Of a stretch of DNA of 64,000 bases, positions 34,129-42,227 are shown in pieces. The stretch lies in assembly GCF_032594935.1 (NCBI RefSeq), contig NZ_CP118734.1, positions 1,764,001 through 1,828,000 on the forward strand, written 5' to 3'. Position 1 is the stretch's first letter; each line of letters starts with the position of its first letter. Made by a program: the position numbers and the translations under genes. The DNA is from Streptococcus sp. 29892. GTDB lineage: Bacteria > Bacillota > Bacilli > Lactobacillales > Streptococcaceae. The notes beneath the pieces are model-generated. The model saw only the letters and a program-made list of their open reading frames with translations, was not told the origin of the DNA and made no database searches.

Positions 34129-34989
34129 ATGCGGTGGGATTACGGAAGTGTATATAAGAGTATTCGGAAAAGTAAGCATTTAAGTCAGGAACAAATTTGT
34201 GGGGATTATTTCAATCGGTCTACTTTGGTTCGTTTCGAGAAAAATCAAACCATTCCTAGCTACGAGCTCATGCGATTCTTGCTCAAACAAGTGGATATGA
34301 CCTTCGAGGAGTTTGAATACCTCTGTAACTACTACCAGCCCAGCCAACGCCAACAATTGCTCTATGATATAGATAATCTCAGAAATCCGACCACTAAGAC
34401 CATGGAGAATTTGATAAAGCGTTGCTACAACCACTTGAAAAAAGAACCAGATGATGGTCCTATCCGTCGAAAATGTCAACTTTTAGAAACTGTAGTAGCA
34501 GTTCGAAACAGTACTTCTTTCAATCAACTTTCCGAAGAAGCTAAAACCCTTTCTAAGCTCCTCTGGTCAGAATTGGAGCGATATGACAACTGGTACCACA
34601 ATGATATTATCTTAGTAGGCACTCTTCTGTCTAAGATTTCTTCACTTGATAGCCTTGAAGAAACTGCCAATCTTCTACTAAAGCGATTAGAAAAATACAA
34701 GGATTACAAGCGGATCCAACCGACCATTCTATCTTTCTACCAACAACTATCCCTTTTTACTCTTGAACAAAAACAATACAGCAAGTCTACTTTTTTTGCC
34801 ACCAAACTCATGGACCTAGCCAAGCAAGAAAAACGCTATGACCAACTAGCCCGTGCCTATGTCTACCTAGGCATAGCCCAAAACAAGCAGGAACTGATTG
34901 ACAAAGGACTACAAATCTTGGAGCTGACGGACGAGAAAAGGCTAGTCGACAACCTCCAATTTCTTATCAAACAACACCAAACTGACTGA
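34129..34989 (+). CDS. Rgg/RRNPP-family transcriptional regulator
   Basis: The 286-aa protein has an N-terminal Xre helix-turn-helix (KHLSQEQICGDYFNRSTLVR, about residues 15-35) and then a long all-helical TPR-like domain (residues 75-286) of the Rgg type, which binds short peptides. The HTH followed by KNQTIPSYELMRFLLKQVDM is typical of streptococcal Rgg regulators. It is divergent from a candidate pro-peptide gene, so peptide-controlled activation of the neighbouring operon is inferred. A GAAAGG site precedes the ATG. Confidence 0.85.
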   Translation: MRWDYGSVYKSIRKSKHLSQEQICGDYFNRSTLVRFEKNQTIPSYELMRFLLKQVDMTFEEFEYLCNYYQPSQRQQLLYDIDNLRNPTTKTMENLIKRCYNHLKKEPDDGPIRRKCQLLETVVAVRNSTSFNQLSEEAKTLSKLLWSELERYDNWYHNDIILVGTLLSKISSLDSLEETANLLLKRLEKYKDYKRIQPTILSFYQQLSLFTLEQKQYSKSTFFATKLMDLAKQEKRYDQLARAYVYLGIAQNKQELIDKGLQILELTDEKRLVDNLQFLIKQHQTD

Positions 34990-35009
34990 AATCTTCGGTC
35001 AGTTTTTTT
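34979..35009 (+). terminator. Terminator of the rgg-type gene
   Basis: aaactgac (34979-34986) pairs with gtcagttt (34998-35005), followed by TTTTG. Confidence 0.8.
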
Positions 35010-35016
35010 GTGAGTA

Positions 35017-35042
35017 CGAAAAAACGACCCTTTCGGATCGTT
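35017..35042 (-). terminator. Terminator of the Sua5/YciO gene
   Basis: The minus-strand arms AACGATCC and GGGTCGTT flank a GAAA tetraloop and are followed by TTTTCG. Confidence 0.8.
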
Positions 35043-35052
35043 CTCAATTAGC

Positions 35053-35838
35053 TTAATAGTATTCCCCTTGTCTATAGTCCCAAGAGTTGAAATGGTCAGA
35101 CAAGTGCATCATGATTTTATCAATGTCCAGACCCTTACGAATGACAACTGGGCATGGGCTGATGGAGCGACTATCCGCACCTTGTTCTGGAATGAGTTTA
35201 CCATCTTTGTCTACCATAGACACCATAACACCTTGCTCATAGCGGGTTTCGATGGTCTTGTCTGGCTGGATAGATGCTACATAATCATCCGCCTCGATAA
35301 TTAAGTCTACCTTAGACGCGATACGCTCACCAATACCTTCTACCTTACCACGATTTCCCTTACCTGACGGGTTAGCAGATGAAGCGTAGACCATACGGCC
35401 TTCTTTTTCCCACATTTCCTTAGCAATCTGCTCGCCAGCTACACCAAACTTGATGACAAAGCAGGAAGTCCCACGAACGTCGGTCATCAACTCTTCACGA
35501 CCATCACCATAGGCTTGCAATTTAGCATAAGCCTCTGGTTTCCAAGGTAGGATACAACCCAACAAAATGTCCTCATCCCAATGTTTTTGGTAGAAGGCAT
35601 CAATCTCAGGTGTCAACTGTGCCAACTCACGAAGCTCCTCCATGCTACCGCAAAGGACAACACCCGGCTTATTACGCTTGCGCTCTTTGGCATCAAACTT
35701 CCGCTCCAAACCAGCCTTGTCAGCAGTCATGATGATGTAACCAACCTTAGTCGGACAGACAATCACGCCTCCCTCACCCTTGATAATGTCAAAACCTTCT
35801 TGTGAAAGTGCGCCATCCCAGTGAATTTGTTTCGTCAT
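35053..35838 (-). CDS. Sua5/YciO/YrdC family protein
   Basis: 261-aa protein of the threonylcarbamoyl-AMP synthase superfamily. GVIVCPTKVGYIIM is the conserved N-terminal motif and VYASSANPSGKGNRGKVEGI is the signature around the nucleotide pocket. It looks like a YciO-type paralogue rather than the TsaC/Sua5 used for tRNA t6A, since the usual KKR motif (here KERKRNKPGVVL) is altered. The biochemical role is uncertain. It lies 62 bp after leuD with no clear terminator between, so read-through from the leu operon is possible. Confidence 0.75.
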   Translation of the reverse strand: MTKQIHWDGALSQEGFDIIKGEGGVIVCPTKVGYIIMTADKAGLERKFDAKERKRNKPGVVLCGSMEELRELAQLTPEIDAFYQKHWDEDILLGCILPWKPEAYAKLQAYGDGREELMTDVRGTSCFVIKFGVAGEQIAKEMWEKEGRMVYASSANPSGKGNRGKVEGIGERIASKVDLIIEADDYVASIQPDKTIETRYEQGVMVSMVDKDGKLIPEQGADSRSISPCPVVIRKGLDIDKIMMHLSDHFNSWDYRQGEYY

Positions 35839-35900
35839 AATAGTTTCCTCTTTTCTTTTGTTTCATAGCAGAGTGACCTGCTTGTTTTCTTATCTTTATT

Positions 35901-36494
35901 TTATTCCTGCCAGTAGCTTGGGCGATTCCCCTCATACTCCTCAATCAAGTCCTGGTATTGCAAGGTAATGCCAATATCATCCAGACCCTTGAGTAATTTG
36001 TGTTTCCAATCTGCATCGATCTCAAAATCAAATTCTCCGACTGGAGAGATAATTTTTTGCTGGTAGAGATCGACAGTCACCTCATCAGTCGATGCCAGCG
36101 CAGCCAATTTCTCCCGAACCTCACAGGGCTGAACGATTGGCAAGATGCCATTGTTGAGGTCATTGTTGTAATGAATATCCCCGAAGGAGCCTGCAATGAT
36201 AACCTTGAAGCCATAGTCAGCAAGGGCCCAAGCGGCATGCTCTCTGGATGAACCTGCTCCGAAGTTATCCCCTGTAATCAAGATCGTTGCCTGACGATAA
36301 GGTGCAGTATTGAAGATAAAATCAGGGTCCTCAGTGTACTTGTTATCCAGATAACGCCACTCATACATGAGGTACTTGCCAAAGCCTTTCTTGTCAATCA
36401 GCTTGAGAAACTGCTTGGGCAAAATCTGGTCGGTATCAATGTTGTCATTCATGAGTGGAACGGTCGTCCCAGTGTAGATTGTAAACTTTTCCAT
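35901..36494 (-). CDS. leuD: 3-isopropylmalate dehydratase small subunit
   Basis: The 197-aa swivel-domain subunit pairs with LeuC to isomerise 2- to 3-isopropylmalate. The family motifs [14 protein letters not shown] and [17 protein letters not shown] are present; the latter lines the active site. It is the last gene of leuABCD, and its start codon overlaps the leuC stop by 1 nt. Confidence 0.95.
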   Translation of the reverse strand: MEKFTIYTGTTVPLMNDNIDTDQILPKQFLKLIDKKGFGKYLMYEWRYLDNKYTEDPDFIFNTAPYRQATILITGDNFGAGSSREHAAWALADYGFKVIIAGSFGDIHYNNDLNNGILPIVQPCEVREKLAALASTDEVTVDLYQQKIISPVGEFDFEIDADWKHKLLKGLDDIGITLQYQDLIEEYEGNRPSYWQE

Positions 36495-37873
36495 CAGACC
36501 ACCTCCATCTCACGAACATCTACAAAGCGTCCTGCAATAGCTGCCGCTGCTGCCATGGCTGGGCTACAAAGGTGGGTTCGAGAGCCAACACCCTGTCGAT
36601 CCTCAAAATTTCGGTTGCTGGTCGATGCACAGTGGACACCTGTCGGCACCTTGTCTGGGTTCATACCCAGACACATGGAGCAACCAGGATCTCGCCATTC
36701 AAAGCCAGCTTCCAAGAAAATTTTGTCTAAGCCTAGTGCTTCTGCAGCTGACTTAACCGGTCTCGAACCCGGAACCACAATTGCAGTCACATGATCTGCC
36801 ACACGTTTGCCTTCAACAATCTTGGCGGCCACCTGCAAGTCAGAAAGACGGGCATTGGTACAGGACCCCAGGAAAACATAGCCAATTTCGATATCCTTTG
36901 GACTTTGTCCAGGCTGTAAGTTCATGTACTTATACGCTCGTTCATCGTTCATATCGCGAACTTCAGGAAAGGTCTCATCAAAGGATACCCCCATGGAAGG
37001 ATTTGTTCCCCATGTTACCATCGGTGCTAGATTCGAAACATCCATTTCAATGACCTTATCATAAACTGCATCCGGGTTGGATACCAATGTTTTCCAATCA
37101 GCAACCGCCGCCTCAAAGTCTTTGGGGCGTTTTTCCTTGTCTGCTAGATAATCAAAAGTGGTTTGATCTGGGTTCATAATCCCCATCTTGGATCCGAACT
37201 CGATAGACATATTGCAAATCGTCATCCGTTCTTCCATGGTCAGAGCATCAATAGCCTCACCCACATACTCGACTACATAACCAACCCCCAGTGCCACACC
37301 ATACTTAGCAATCAATGCTAAGACATAATCCTTGGAGTATATCCCCTTTTTCGGCTTACCTGTAAACCGTACTAAGAGCTTTTTGGGTTTGACCTGCCAC
37401 AGGGTTTGAGTTGCAAAGACATGCTCTACTTCTGTTGTCCCAATCCCAAAGGCAATGGCCCCGAAAGCTCCGTGGGTTGCCGTATGACTATCTCCACAGA
37501 CGATGAATTTCCCTGGCTGAGTCAAGCCAGTTTCTGGACCCACCATATGGACAATGCCTTGGTTGGCAGACCCATGTGGCGCATGTGGAATGCCGAATTC
37601 CACCACATTGCGGGCTAAAGCATCCATCTGAGCCTTGGAAATGACATCACGAATATCATAAATATTAACCGTTGGAACATTATGGTCAAATGTACCAAAA
37701 GTCAAGTCGGGTCTACGCACTTGACGTCCAGCCTCTCGTAGACCATCAAAGGCCTGGGGACTAGTCACTTCATGGATATAGTGCTGGTCCACATAAAGGA
37801 GTTGAGGCTGACCTTCTTGCCCTGTAATCACATGGCGATTCCAGAGCTTATCGAAAATGGATTTTCCACTCAT
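36494..37873 (-). CDS. leuC: 3-isopropylmalate dehydratase large subunit
   Basis: 459-aa aconitase-family subunit carrying the [4Fe-4S] cluster. The cluster ligands are the Cys in [11 protein letters not shown] and the two in [13 protein letters not shown]. The [19 protein letters not shown] segment is conserved. It isomerises 2-isopropylmalate with LeuD in leucine synthesis. The start overlaps the leuB stop by 4 nt. Confidence 0.97.
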   Translation of the reverse strand: MSGKSIFDKLWNRHVITGQEGQPQLLYVDQHYIHEVTSPQAFDGLREAGRQVRRPDLTFGTFDHNVPTVNIYDIRDVISKAQMDALARNVVEFGIPHAPHGSANQGIVHMVGPETGLTQPGKFIVCGDSHTATHGAFGAIAFGIGTTEVEHVFATQTLWQVKPKKLLVRFTGKPKKGIYSKDYVLALIAKYGVALGVGYVVEYVGEAIDALTMEERMTICNMSIEFGSKMGIMNPDQTTFDYLADKEKRPKDFEAAVADWKTLVSNPDAVYDKVIEMDVSNLAPMVTWGTNPSMGVSFDETFPEVRDMNDERAYKYMNLQPGQSPKDIEIGYVFLGSCTNARLSDLQVAAKIVEGKRVADHVTAIVVPGSRPVKSAAEALGLDKIFLEAGFEWRDPGCSMCLGMNPDKVPTGVHCASTSNRNFEDRQGVGSRTHLCSPAMAAAAAIAGRFVDVREMEVV

Positions 37874-38922
37874 GGCGATCTCCTTTCAATCTGGGCAATA
37901 ATAGCCTCCGTCATTTCTTTGGTAGTGGCGCTACCACCTAGATCTTTAGTGAAAATGCCCTGTGCAAAGACCGCTTCGACAGCTTGGCGAATGGTCTGAC
38001 CTGCTTGGACCAAATCAAAACTTTCTTCCAGCATCATGGCAACAGACAGAATCATACTGACCGGATTGGCAATGCCCTGACCTGCAATATCTGGTGCCGA
38101 ACCGTGAATAGGTTCATAAAGACTAGGACCTGCCACCGCATGACTAGCAGAAGGCAGAACTCCTAACGTTCCTGTTAGTACGCTGGCCTCATCCGACAAA
38201 ATATCTCCGAAAAGATTTTCCGTCACCAAGACATCAAATCGACTAGGATTGGTAATCAAGAGCATGGCTGCACTATCCACCAACTGGTGCTCCAATACCA
38301 CATCTGGATAGTCCTTAGCCACCTCATCCGCTACCTTCCGCCACAATTTTGACGTTGCCAGCACATTTTGCTTATCAATGCTGGTGACTTTTTTTCGTCT
38401 TTTTTGGGCTAGGTCAAAGGCAGAGCGGACAACTCGTTCAATCTCTTCTGCCTGATAGGTATTGCTATCGCTGGCTTGGTCTGTTTCCAGAATATGCTCC
38501 CCAAAATAAATCCCACCTGTCAACTCCCGTACCATGACCAAATCCACACCATCCAAGCGCTCCGCTTTCAGAGGAGAATAGTCTTTCAAACTATCAAAAA
38601 TCTTAACAGGACGGATATTGGCAAAGAGCCCCAATTCCTTCCGAAGTTGAAGCAGGCCTTGTTCTGGACGGACAGCCGCATTGTCATACTGAGGGCTACC
38701 GATAGCTGCCAACAAAATCGCATCCGCCTTTCGGCAAGCTTGCAAGGTATCCTCAGGTAGAGGATGACCTGCTGCATCAATCCCAGCGCCACCAAAAGCT
38801 TTCTCCTCAATCTCATAATCAAATCCTACTTGCCCAGCCACAGCCTCAAGGACTGCTAGGCCAGCCTCCATGATTTCAGGACCGATACCATCACCAGCCA
38901 AGGCTACAATTTTTTTCGTCAT
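37870..38922 (-). CDS. leuB: 3-isopropylmalate dehydrogenase
   Basis: 350-aa NAD-dependent beta-decarboxylating dehydrogenase. The N-terminal [11 protein letters not shown] is intact, as is the substrate-binding Arg cluster ([11 protein letters not shown]). The metal-binding and signature region [23 protein letters not shown] and the NAD loop [15 protein letters not shown] (partly quoted) are also complete. It converts 3-isopropylmalate to the keto acid precursor of leucine. It lies 8 bp after leuA. Confidence 0.97.
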   Translation of the reverse strand: MTKKIVALAGDGIGPEIMEAGLAVLEAVAGQVGFDYEIEEKAFGGAGIDAAGHPLPEDTLQACRKADAILLAAIGSPQYDNAAVRPEQGLLQLRKELGLFANIRPVKIFDSLKDYSPLKAERLDGVDLVMVRELTGGIYFGEHILETDQASDSNTYQAEEIERVVRSAFDLAQKRRKKVTSIDKQNVLATSKLWRKVADEVAKDYPDVVLEHQLVDSAAMLLITNPSRFDVLVTENLFGDILSDEASVLTGTLGVLPSASHAVAGPSLYEPIHGSAPDIAGQGIANPVSMILSVAMMLEESFDLVQAGQTIRQAVEAVFAQGIFTKDLGGSATTKEMTEAIIAQIERRSP

Positions 38923-38930
38923 ATTTCCTC

Positions 38931-40493
38931 CTAGATGTGTGGCAAGTCTTTCTCTGATAGTTTCCTATCTATCTGGCCACTATTTTCTTTTTGCACCATG
39001 ACATTGGCATGGATATAGGCAATGGCCGAAGCCTTCAGTACGTCAAAGTCAATACCAGAGGCATTGAAGATAGTTTCCGTTGCCTTGTTTTCTACAGCAA
39101 CCAGTACACGAGCCTGGGCATCAATTCCATCGGTAATGGCGTCAATATGATACCGTTCCAAGCTGATTTCCTGCTGGAAGAATTGGTCAATAGCATTAAA
39201 TACAGCTTCAACCGAACCCTTACCAGTCTCAGCAACAACCACTTCTTCCTCATCTTGATTGATAAAGATGACCTGAGCCTGGATGCTGCCGTCAGACTGA
39301 CTATCCAAACGCAAATCTTTAAATTGGAAACCATCACGGTTGCTAATCTCTGTCCCAGCTACTAGAGCTCGAATATCTGCGTCCGTGATTTTTTCTTTCT
39401 TGTCTGCCAGGCTTTTGAAACGAGTAAAGAGGCCCGCAACATCACTCTCTTCAAAATACAGGTCTAGTTCTTTTAGTTTTTCCACAAAGGCATGGCGACC
39501 AGAAAGTTTACCCAGTGGCAGAGAATTTTTCTTGACCCCTACCAACTCAGGTGTAATGATTTCATAGGTCAATGGATTTTTCAAGACACCATCCTGGTGA
39601 ATACCTGACTCGTGTGAGAAGGCATTGCCACCAACCACCGCCTTATTGCGTGGAATGGCAATCCCCGAAAAGCGAGATACTAATTCCGAAGTATTAAGGG
39701 TTTCCTTGAGGACAATGGGACTGGTTACGTCATAAAAATCTTTCCGAATTTCAAGAGCAACAGCTACTTCTTCAAGGGCCGCATTTCCAGCCCGCTCACC
39801 GATACCATTGATAGTTCCTTCGACCCGACCAGCTCCATTTTTTATAGCTGAAAGGGTGTTGGCAACAGCCATGCCTAGGTCATTATGGCAATGGGGACTG
39901 AAAATAATCTCACGATCCGATTTAACATTAGTTGTCAGATAACGGAAAATTTCTCCGTAGTGCTGAGGGGTGGTAAAGCCGACTGTATCTGGAATGTTGA
40001 TGTAGGTCGCACCAGCATCTACCGCTGTCTGCACCACTTCTAGCAAATATTCCAACTCCGTCCGCGTCGCATCCTCAGGCGAGAATTCCACCACCTCAAA
40101 ACGCTCACGGGCATAGCTGACATGTTCAGTGATTTGCGCCAAAATTTCTTCTTTGGTCTTTTGCAGTTTAAATTCACGGTGAATGGGACTGGTCGCAATG
40201 AAAACATGGATCTGCGGATACTTGGCATCTTTAAGAGCCTCATAACAAGCATCAATGTCTGATTTGACTGACCGAGCCAAACCTGTCACCGCTGTCTTGG
40301 TCATCGCCGCCGCAATCTGACGGACCGCTTCAAATGAATCAGGACTGGCCGCTGGGAAACCCGCTTCGATGGCAGAAATCCCCCATTTCTCCAACTGCTT
40401 GGCGATGGTCACTTTTTCCTTGATAGAAAAATTCACACCCGGCGTCTGTTCACCATCTCGCAAAGTTGTATCTAAAAATTCAATCACACGCAT
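38931..40493 (-). CDS. leuA: 2-isopropylmalate synthase
   Basis: The 520-aa enzyme condenses acetyl-CoA with 2-oxoisovalerate, the first committed step to leucine. The catalytic TIM barrel begins [19 protein letters not shown], and the metal-ligand motif [14 protein letters not shown] is present. The C-terminal LeuA dimer domain (from about residue 385) is the leucine feedback site. Expression is layered: a CodY box and promoter upstream, then a leucine leader peptide and an attenuator. Confidence 0.97.
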   Translation of the reverse strand: MRVIEFLDTTLRDGEQTPGVNFSIKEKVTIAKQLEKWGISAIEAGFPAASPDSFEAVRQIAAAMTKTAVTGLARSVKSDIDACYEALKDAKYPQIHVFIATSPIHREFKLQKTKEEILAQITEHVSYARERFEVVEFSPEDATRTELEYLLEVVQTAVDAGATYINIPDTVGFTTPQHYGEIFRYLTTNVKSDREIIFSPHCHNDLGMAVANTLSAIKNGAGRVEGTINGIGERAGNAALEEVAVALEIRKDFYDVTSPIVLKETLNTSELVSRFSGIAIPRNKAVVGGNAFSHESGIHQDGVLKNPLTYEIITPELVGVKKNSLPLGKLSGRHAFVEKLKELDLYFEESDVAGLFTRFKSLADKKEKITDADIRALVAGTEISNRDGFQFKDLRLDSQSDGSIQAQVIFINQDEEEVVVAETGKGSVEAVFNAIDQFFQQEISLERYHIDAITDGIDAQARVLVAVENKATETIFNASGIDFDVLKASAIAYIHANVMVQKENSGQIDRKLSEKDLPHI

Positions 40494-40559
40494 AAGAACA
40501 CCTTTCTAAATAACCCTAACGTCAATATTAGGTTTTCTTTCTTAGATTTCAAAGCAACC

Positions 40560-40604
40560 ATAAGAAAAAGAAAACACCTCGAGGAAAACTACCCGCGAGA
40601 TGTT
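40560..40604 (-). terminator. Attenuator terminator of the leu operon
   Basis: Arms aacacctcg (40573-40581) and cgagatgtt (40596-40604) pair over 9 bp. The minus-strand transcript then runs into TTCTTTTTCTT. It lies between the leader peptide and leuA. Upstream segments can form a competing hairpin (GGGCTAGTGC with GCATTAGTCC). Confidence 0.75.
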
Positions 40605-40656
40605 GTCAACAGCGCCCGCTTGGTAAGCCAAACAGGACTAATGCATTCTTTCAGCA

Positions 40657-40710
40657 CTAGCCCGACCGTCGCAACAACAAAGCAAAGAATTTTGTAGTGA
40701 CAGGTTTCAT
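40657..40710 (-). CDS. leuL: Leucine operon leader peptide
   Basis: The 17-codon ORF MKPVTTKFFALLLRRSG has a GAAAGGA site and three consecutive Leu codons (all TTG). Its stop codon sits at the base of the first leader hairpin. This is the design of amino-acid attenuation: ribosomes stalled for charged tRNA-Leu let an antiterminator form. It resembles the Leu/Phe-leader class described for Lactobacillales. No T-box GGUGG core is seen. Product function is purely regulatory. Confidence 0.8.
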   Translation of the reverse strand: MKPVTTKFFALLLRRSG

Positions 40711-40769
40711 TTGACTTTTCCTTTCAGTGTTCTGGAACCTGTGTGAACACAGGTTCTTAATTGTTTACA

Positions 40770-40798
40770 ATGATACCTAACTTTTTTTCACTTGTCAA
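40770..40798 (-). promoter_or_regulatory. Promoter of the leuABCD operon
   Basis: TTGACA (40798-40793) and TATCAT (40775-40770) on the minus strand are 17 bp apart. The transcript begins with a strong hairpin (GAACCTGTG-TTCA-CACAGGTTC). Confidence 0.8.
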
Positions 40799-40810
40799 CA
40801 GAAAAATGGA

Positions 40811-40825
40811 AATTTTCTGAAAAAT
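40811..40825. promoter_or_regulatory. Predicted CodY box
   Basis: AATTTTCTGAAAAAT matches the CodY consensus AATTTTCWGAAAATT at 14 of 15 positions, 12 bp upstream of the leu -35. Branched-chain-amino-acid and GTP control by CodY is expected. Confidence 0.65.
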
Positions 40826-40861
40826 CCGAATAATGTCGCAATTCGTACAAATTCAGACCAC

Positions 40862-40891
40862 AAAAAACCATGCTCCAATTGAAGCACGGTT
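40862..40891 (-). terminator. Terminator of glsB-like copy 1
   Basis: aaccatgctcc (40866-40876) pairs with gaagcacggtt (40881-40891) with a G-U pair. The minus-strand tail is TTTTTTG. Confidence 0.8.
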
Positions 40892-40898
40892 CAGGTGT

Positions 40899-41132
40899 TT
40901 AATTTCGTCTAGAACTGCTAAAAATTGCCACCAATAAAACGGCTCCTAAAACAGATGGTACAACTGCCATTTCGCCGAATTGTGGACCCCAGTCACCAAA
41001 GAGCAACTGTCCAATCCACGAACCAGCAAGTCCAAGGATAATATTTCCTAGACAGCCACGACGGTCATCTGATGAGGTCAAAGCCCCAGCAATCAAGCCA
41101 ATAATGGCACCAGCGATAATGCTCGTTAACAT
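40899..41132 (-). CDS. GlsB/YeaQ/YmgE-type small membrane protein, copy 1
   Basis: 77-aa Gly-rich protein (transglycosylase-associated family) with three hydrophobic segments. GAIIGLIAGALTSSDDRRGC and NIILGLAGSWIGQLLFG are the conserved core. The family is stress-linked with no known reaction. It differs from copy 2 (41616-41849) at only five residues. Its ribosome site is weak (GGATAGAAG), unlike the GGAGG of copy 2, so it may be poorly translated. Confidence 0.8.
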   Translation of the reverse strand: MLTSIIAGAIIGLIAGALTSSDDRRGCLGNIILGLAGSWIGQLLFGDWGPQFGEMAVVPSVLGAVLLVAIFSSSRRN

Positions 41133-41187
41133 CTTCTATCCAGAATGTTTTTAGCATACCAGAAATATAATACATATTTGCTTTGTA

Positions 41188-41196
41188 TGGTATAAT
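41188..41196 (+). promoter_or_regulatory. Promoter of the Hol-Tox-like toxin mRNA
   Basis: TGGTATAAT is a perfect TG-extended -10. The predicted RNA starts near 41203 and carries GACGGTGGCTC (41216-41226), the complement of GAGCCACCGTC in its own 3' end. Confidence 0.6.
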
Positions 41197-41254
41197 TGTT
41201 TAGTAGAAAAGTGAAGACGGTGGCTCTTGAGTTTCTGAAAGTGAGGTGATGCCT

Positions 41255-41311
41255 ATGGGCAATTCATCAAAATCTAACAGAAGGGGGGAGCATTCTTTTG
41301 ACAGCTTTTGA
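41255..41311 (+). CDS. 18-aa upstream ORF overlapping the toxin start
   Basis: MGNSSKSNRRGEHSFDSF from ATG 41255, with GAGGTG 6 nt upstream, ends at TGA 41309-41311, 11 nt inside the toxin ORF in another frame. It may couple or gate toxin translation; its own product may be irrelevant. Confidence 0.45.
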   Translation: MGNSSKSNRRGEHSFDSF

Positions 41312-41402
41312 AGTTGTACAAACGATTCTAGCTTTTGGTAGCTTTACCATTGCGCTAGTTAGCTTGTGCTATAAAATCTTCAAAGAAAATGACAAAAAAT
41401 AA
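41298..41402 (+). CDS. Hol-Tox-like small membrane toxin of a type I toxin-antitoxin system
   Basis: The 34-aa peptide starts at TTG 41298 behind a GGGGGGAG site. It begins MTAFEVVQTILAFGSFTIAL, spans the membrane once (about residues 8-27) and ends with the charged tail KIFKENDKK. Length and sequence pattern match the putative holin-like toxin family (Hol-Tox) of Firmicutes. A convergent antisense RNA overlaps the 3' end, as in Fst/TxpA-type type I modules. Toxicity is inferred from the family. The gene sits between two duplicate glsB-like genes. Confidence 0.75.
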   Translation: MTAFEVVQTILAFGSFTIALVSLCYKIFKENDKK

Positions 41403-41508
41403 CCCGTCCCCACTTTTGCGCGAGTAGGACGGATTAAATCTAAACTACGAGCCACCGTCTTTTTAACGGTTCTACGTCAGGTGGTTGTTAGCGCAACTAC
41501 CTTTTTCT
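41393..41508 (-). ncRNA. Antisense antitoxin RNA, convergent with the toxin mRNA
   Basis: A minus-strand promoter, TTGCTT (41542-41537) and TATAAT (41520-41515), 16 bp apart, would start an RNA near 41508. It contains a hairpin (GGTAGTTG/CAACCACC) and GACGGTGGCTC. It ends at a hairpin (ccgtcc 41404-41409 with ggacgg 41427-41432) followed by TTATTTTTT. It would pair with the toxin 3' UTR and, through the shared 11-mer, with the mRNA 5' region. No ORF of note lies in it. Confidence 0.65.
41404..41465 (+). terminator. 3' end structures of the toxin mRNA
   Basis: The hairpin at 41404-41432 serves both strands. GAGCCACCGTC (41449-41459) followed by TTTTT can pair with GACGGTGGCTC at 41216-41226, a long-range 5'-3' fold typical of type I toxin mRNAs. 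Confidence 0.6.
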
Positions 41509-41615
41509 ATTTCTATTATAACACGAAAGCTATGAAAAGCAACTTTTAATAATATCGGCATACCAGTAAATTTATCCCATTTTTCTGAAAAAATCGGATA
41601 ATAGAATTATTTTAG

Positions 41616-41849
41616 TTAGTTCCGTCTAGAACTAGAAAAAATCGCCACCAGCAATACTGCTCCAAAGACTGACGGGACCAAGGCCATACCAGCAAACTGT
41701 GGTCCCCAGTCACCAAAGAGCAACTGTCCAATCCATGAACCTGCAAGTCCAAGGATGATATTTCCAAGACAGCCACGACGGTCATCTGATGAAGTCAAAG
41801 CCCCAGCAATCAAGCCAATAATAGCACCTGCGATAATACTTGATAACAT
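41616..41849 (-). CDS. GlsB/YeaQ/YmgE-type small membrane protein, copy 2
   Basis: 77 aa, 72 of 77 residues identical to copy 1 at 40899-41132, with the same Gly-rich three-segment core and C-terminal IFSSSRRN. It has a strong AAGGAGG site. An inverted-repeat element begins only about 26 bp upstream of its ATG, so its native promoter is displaced or lies within that element. Short downstream sequences are also shared with copy 1, indicating a segmental duplication. Confidence 0.85.
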   Translation of the reverse strand: MLSSIIAGAIIGLIAGALTSSDDRRGCLGNIILGLAGSWIGQLLFGDWGPQFAGMALVPSVFGAVLLVAIFSSSRRN

Positions 41850-41874
41850 TCTGTTTTCCTCCTTATTTACAAAA

Positions 41875-42185
41875 TGGGAGTGGGAAAGAACTCGACTAGG
41901 TCAAAAAGAGTTCGTCAACAAGTCCTTATTTCCAGTTGTTGAGCTGAAACAGTCTATCCCCAGACTGTTTCACTCCCACCCCAGCATAGCTCCAAAGGTT
42001 TGGGGGAACCTTTGGAGGTCGGAGATAGAGCGAACAGAGTTCACATCAGTCGTATAGGTCAGATTTGGAGTGCAAAACACGAATTGCTGAGATTTGCTTC
42101 GCAAATCTTATCTCCAACCTTTAACAGTCCACTGGACTGTTAAAGCCAATCAACCACTGCGCTGAGATGTTGACACGAACTCTGA
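41875..42185. repeat. Cluster of intergenic inverted repeats related to the 58-bp repeat
   Basis: tgggagtg (41875-41882) and cactccca (41971-41978) bracket a first element holding gaaacagtct-N6-agactgtttc. It is followed by ctccaaaggtt-N6-aacctttggag (41990-42017), gatttgc-ttc-gcaaatc and ctttaacagtcc-act-ggactgttaaag. Positions 42018-42048 resemble the reverse complement of the 58-bp unit at 16547, and ttgacacgaact at 42171-42182 is a direct-orientation copy of its start. I see no gene here. Confidence 0.75.
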
Positions 42186-42194
42186 AAAGTGATC

Positions 42195-42211
42195 CTGGGC
42201 TTTTTGCCCAG
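42195..42211. terminator. Hairpin downstream of pepS
   Basis: ctgggc (42195-42200) and gcccag (42206-42211) form a perfect 6-bp stem with a TTTTT loop. The minus-strand tail is not T-rich, so its strength is doubtful. Confidence 0.4.
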
Positions 42212-42227
42212 TTTCATTCAAGTATCA

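Noticed and set aside
40560..40760. T-box riboswitch ahead of leuA
   Set aside because: No GGUGGNACCGCG-like antiterminator core is seen; a translated leader with three Leu codons explains the structure better.
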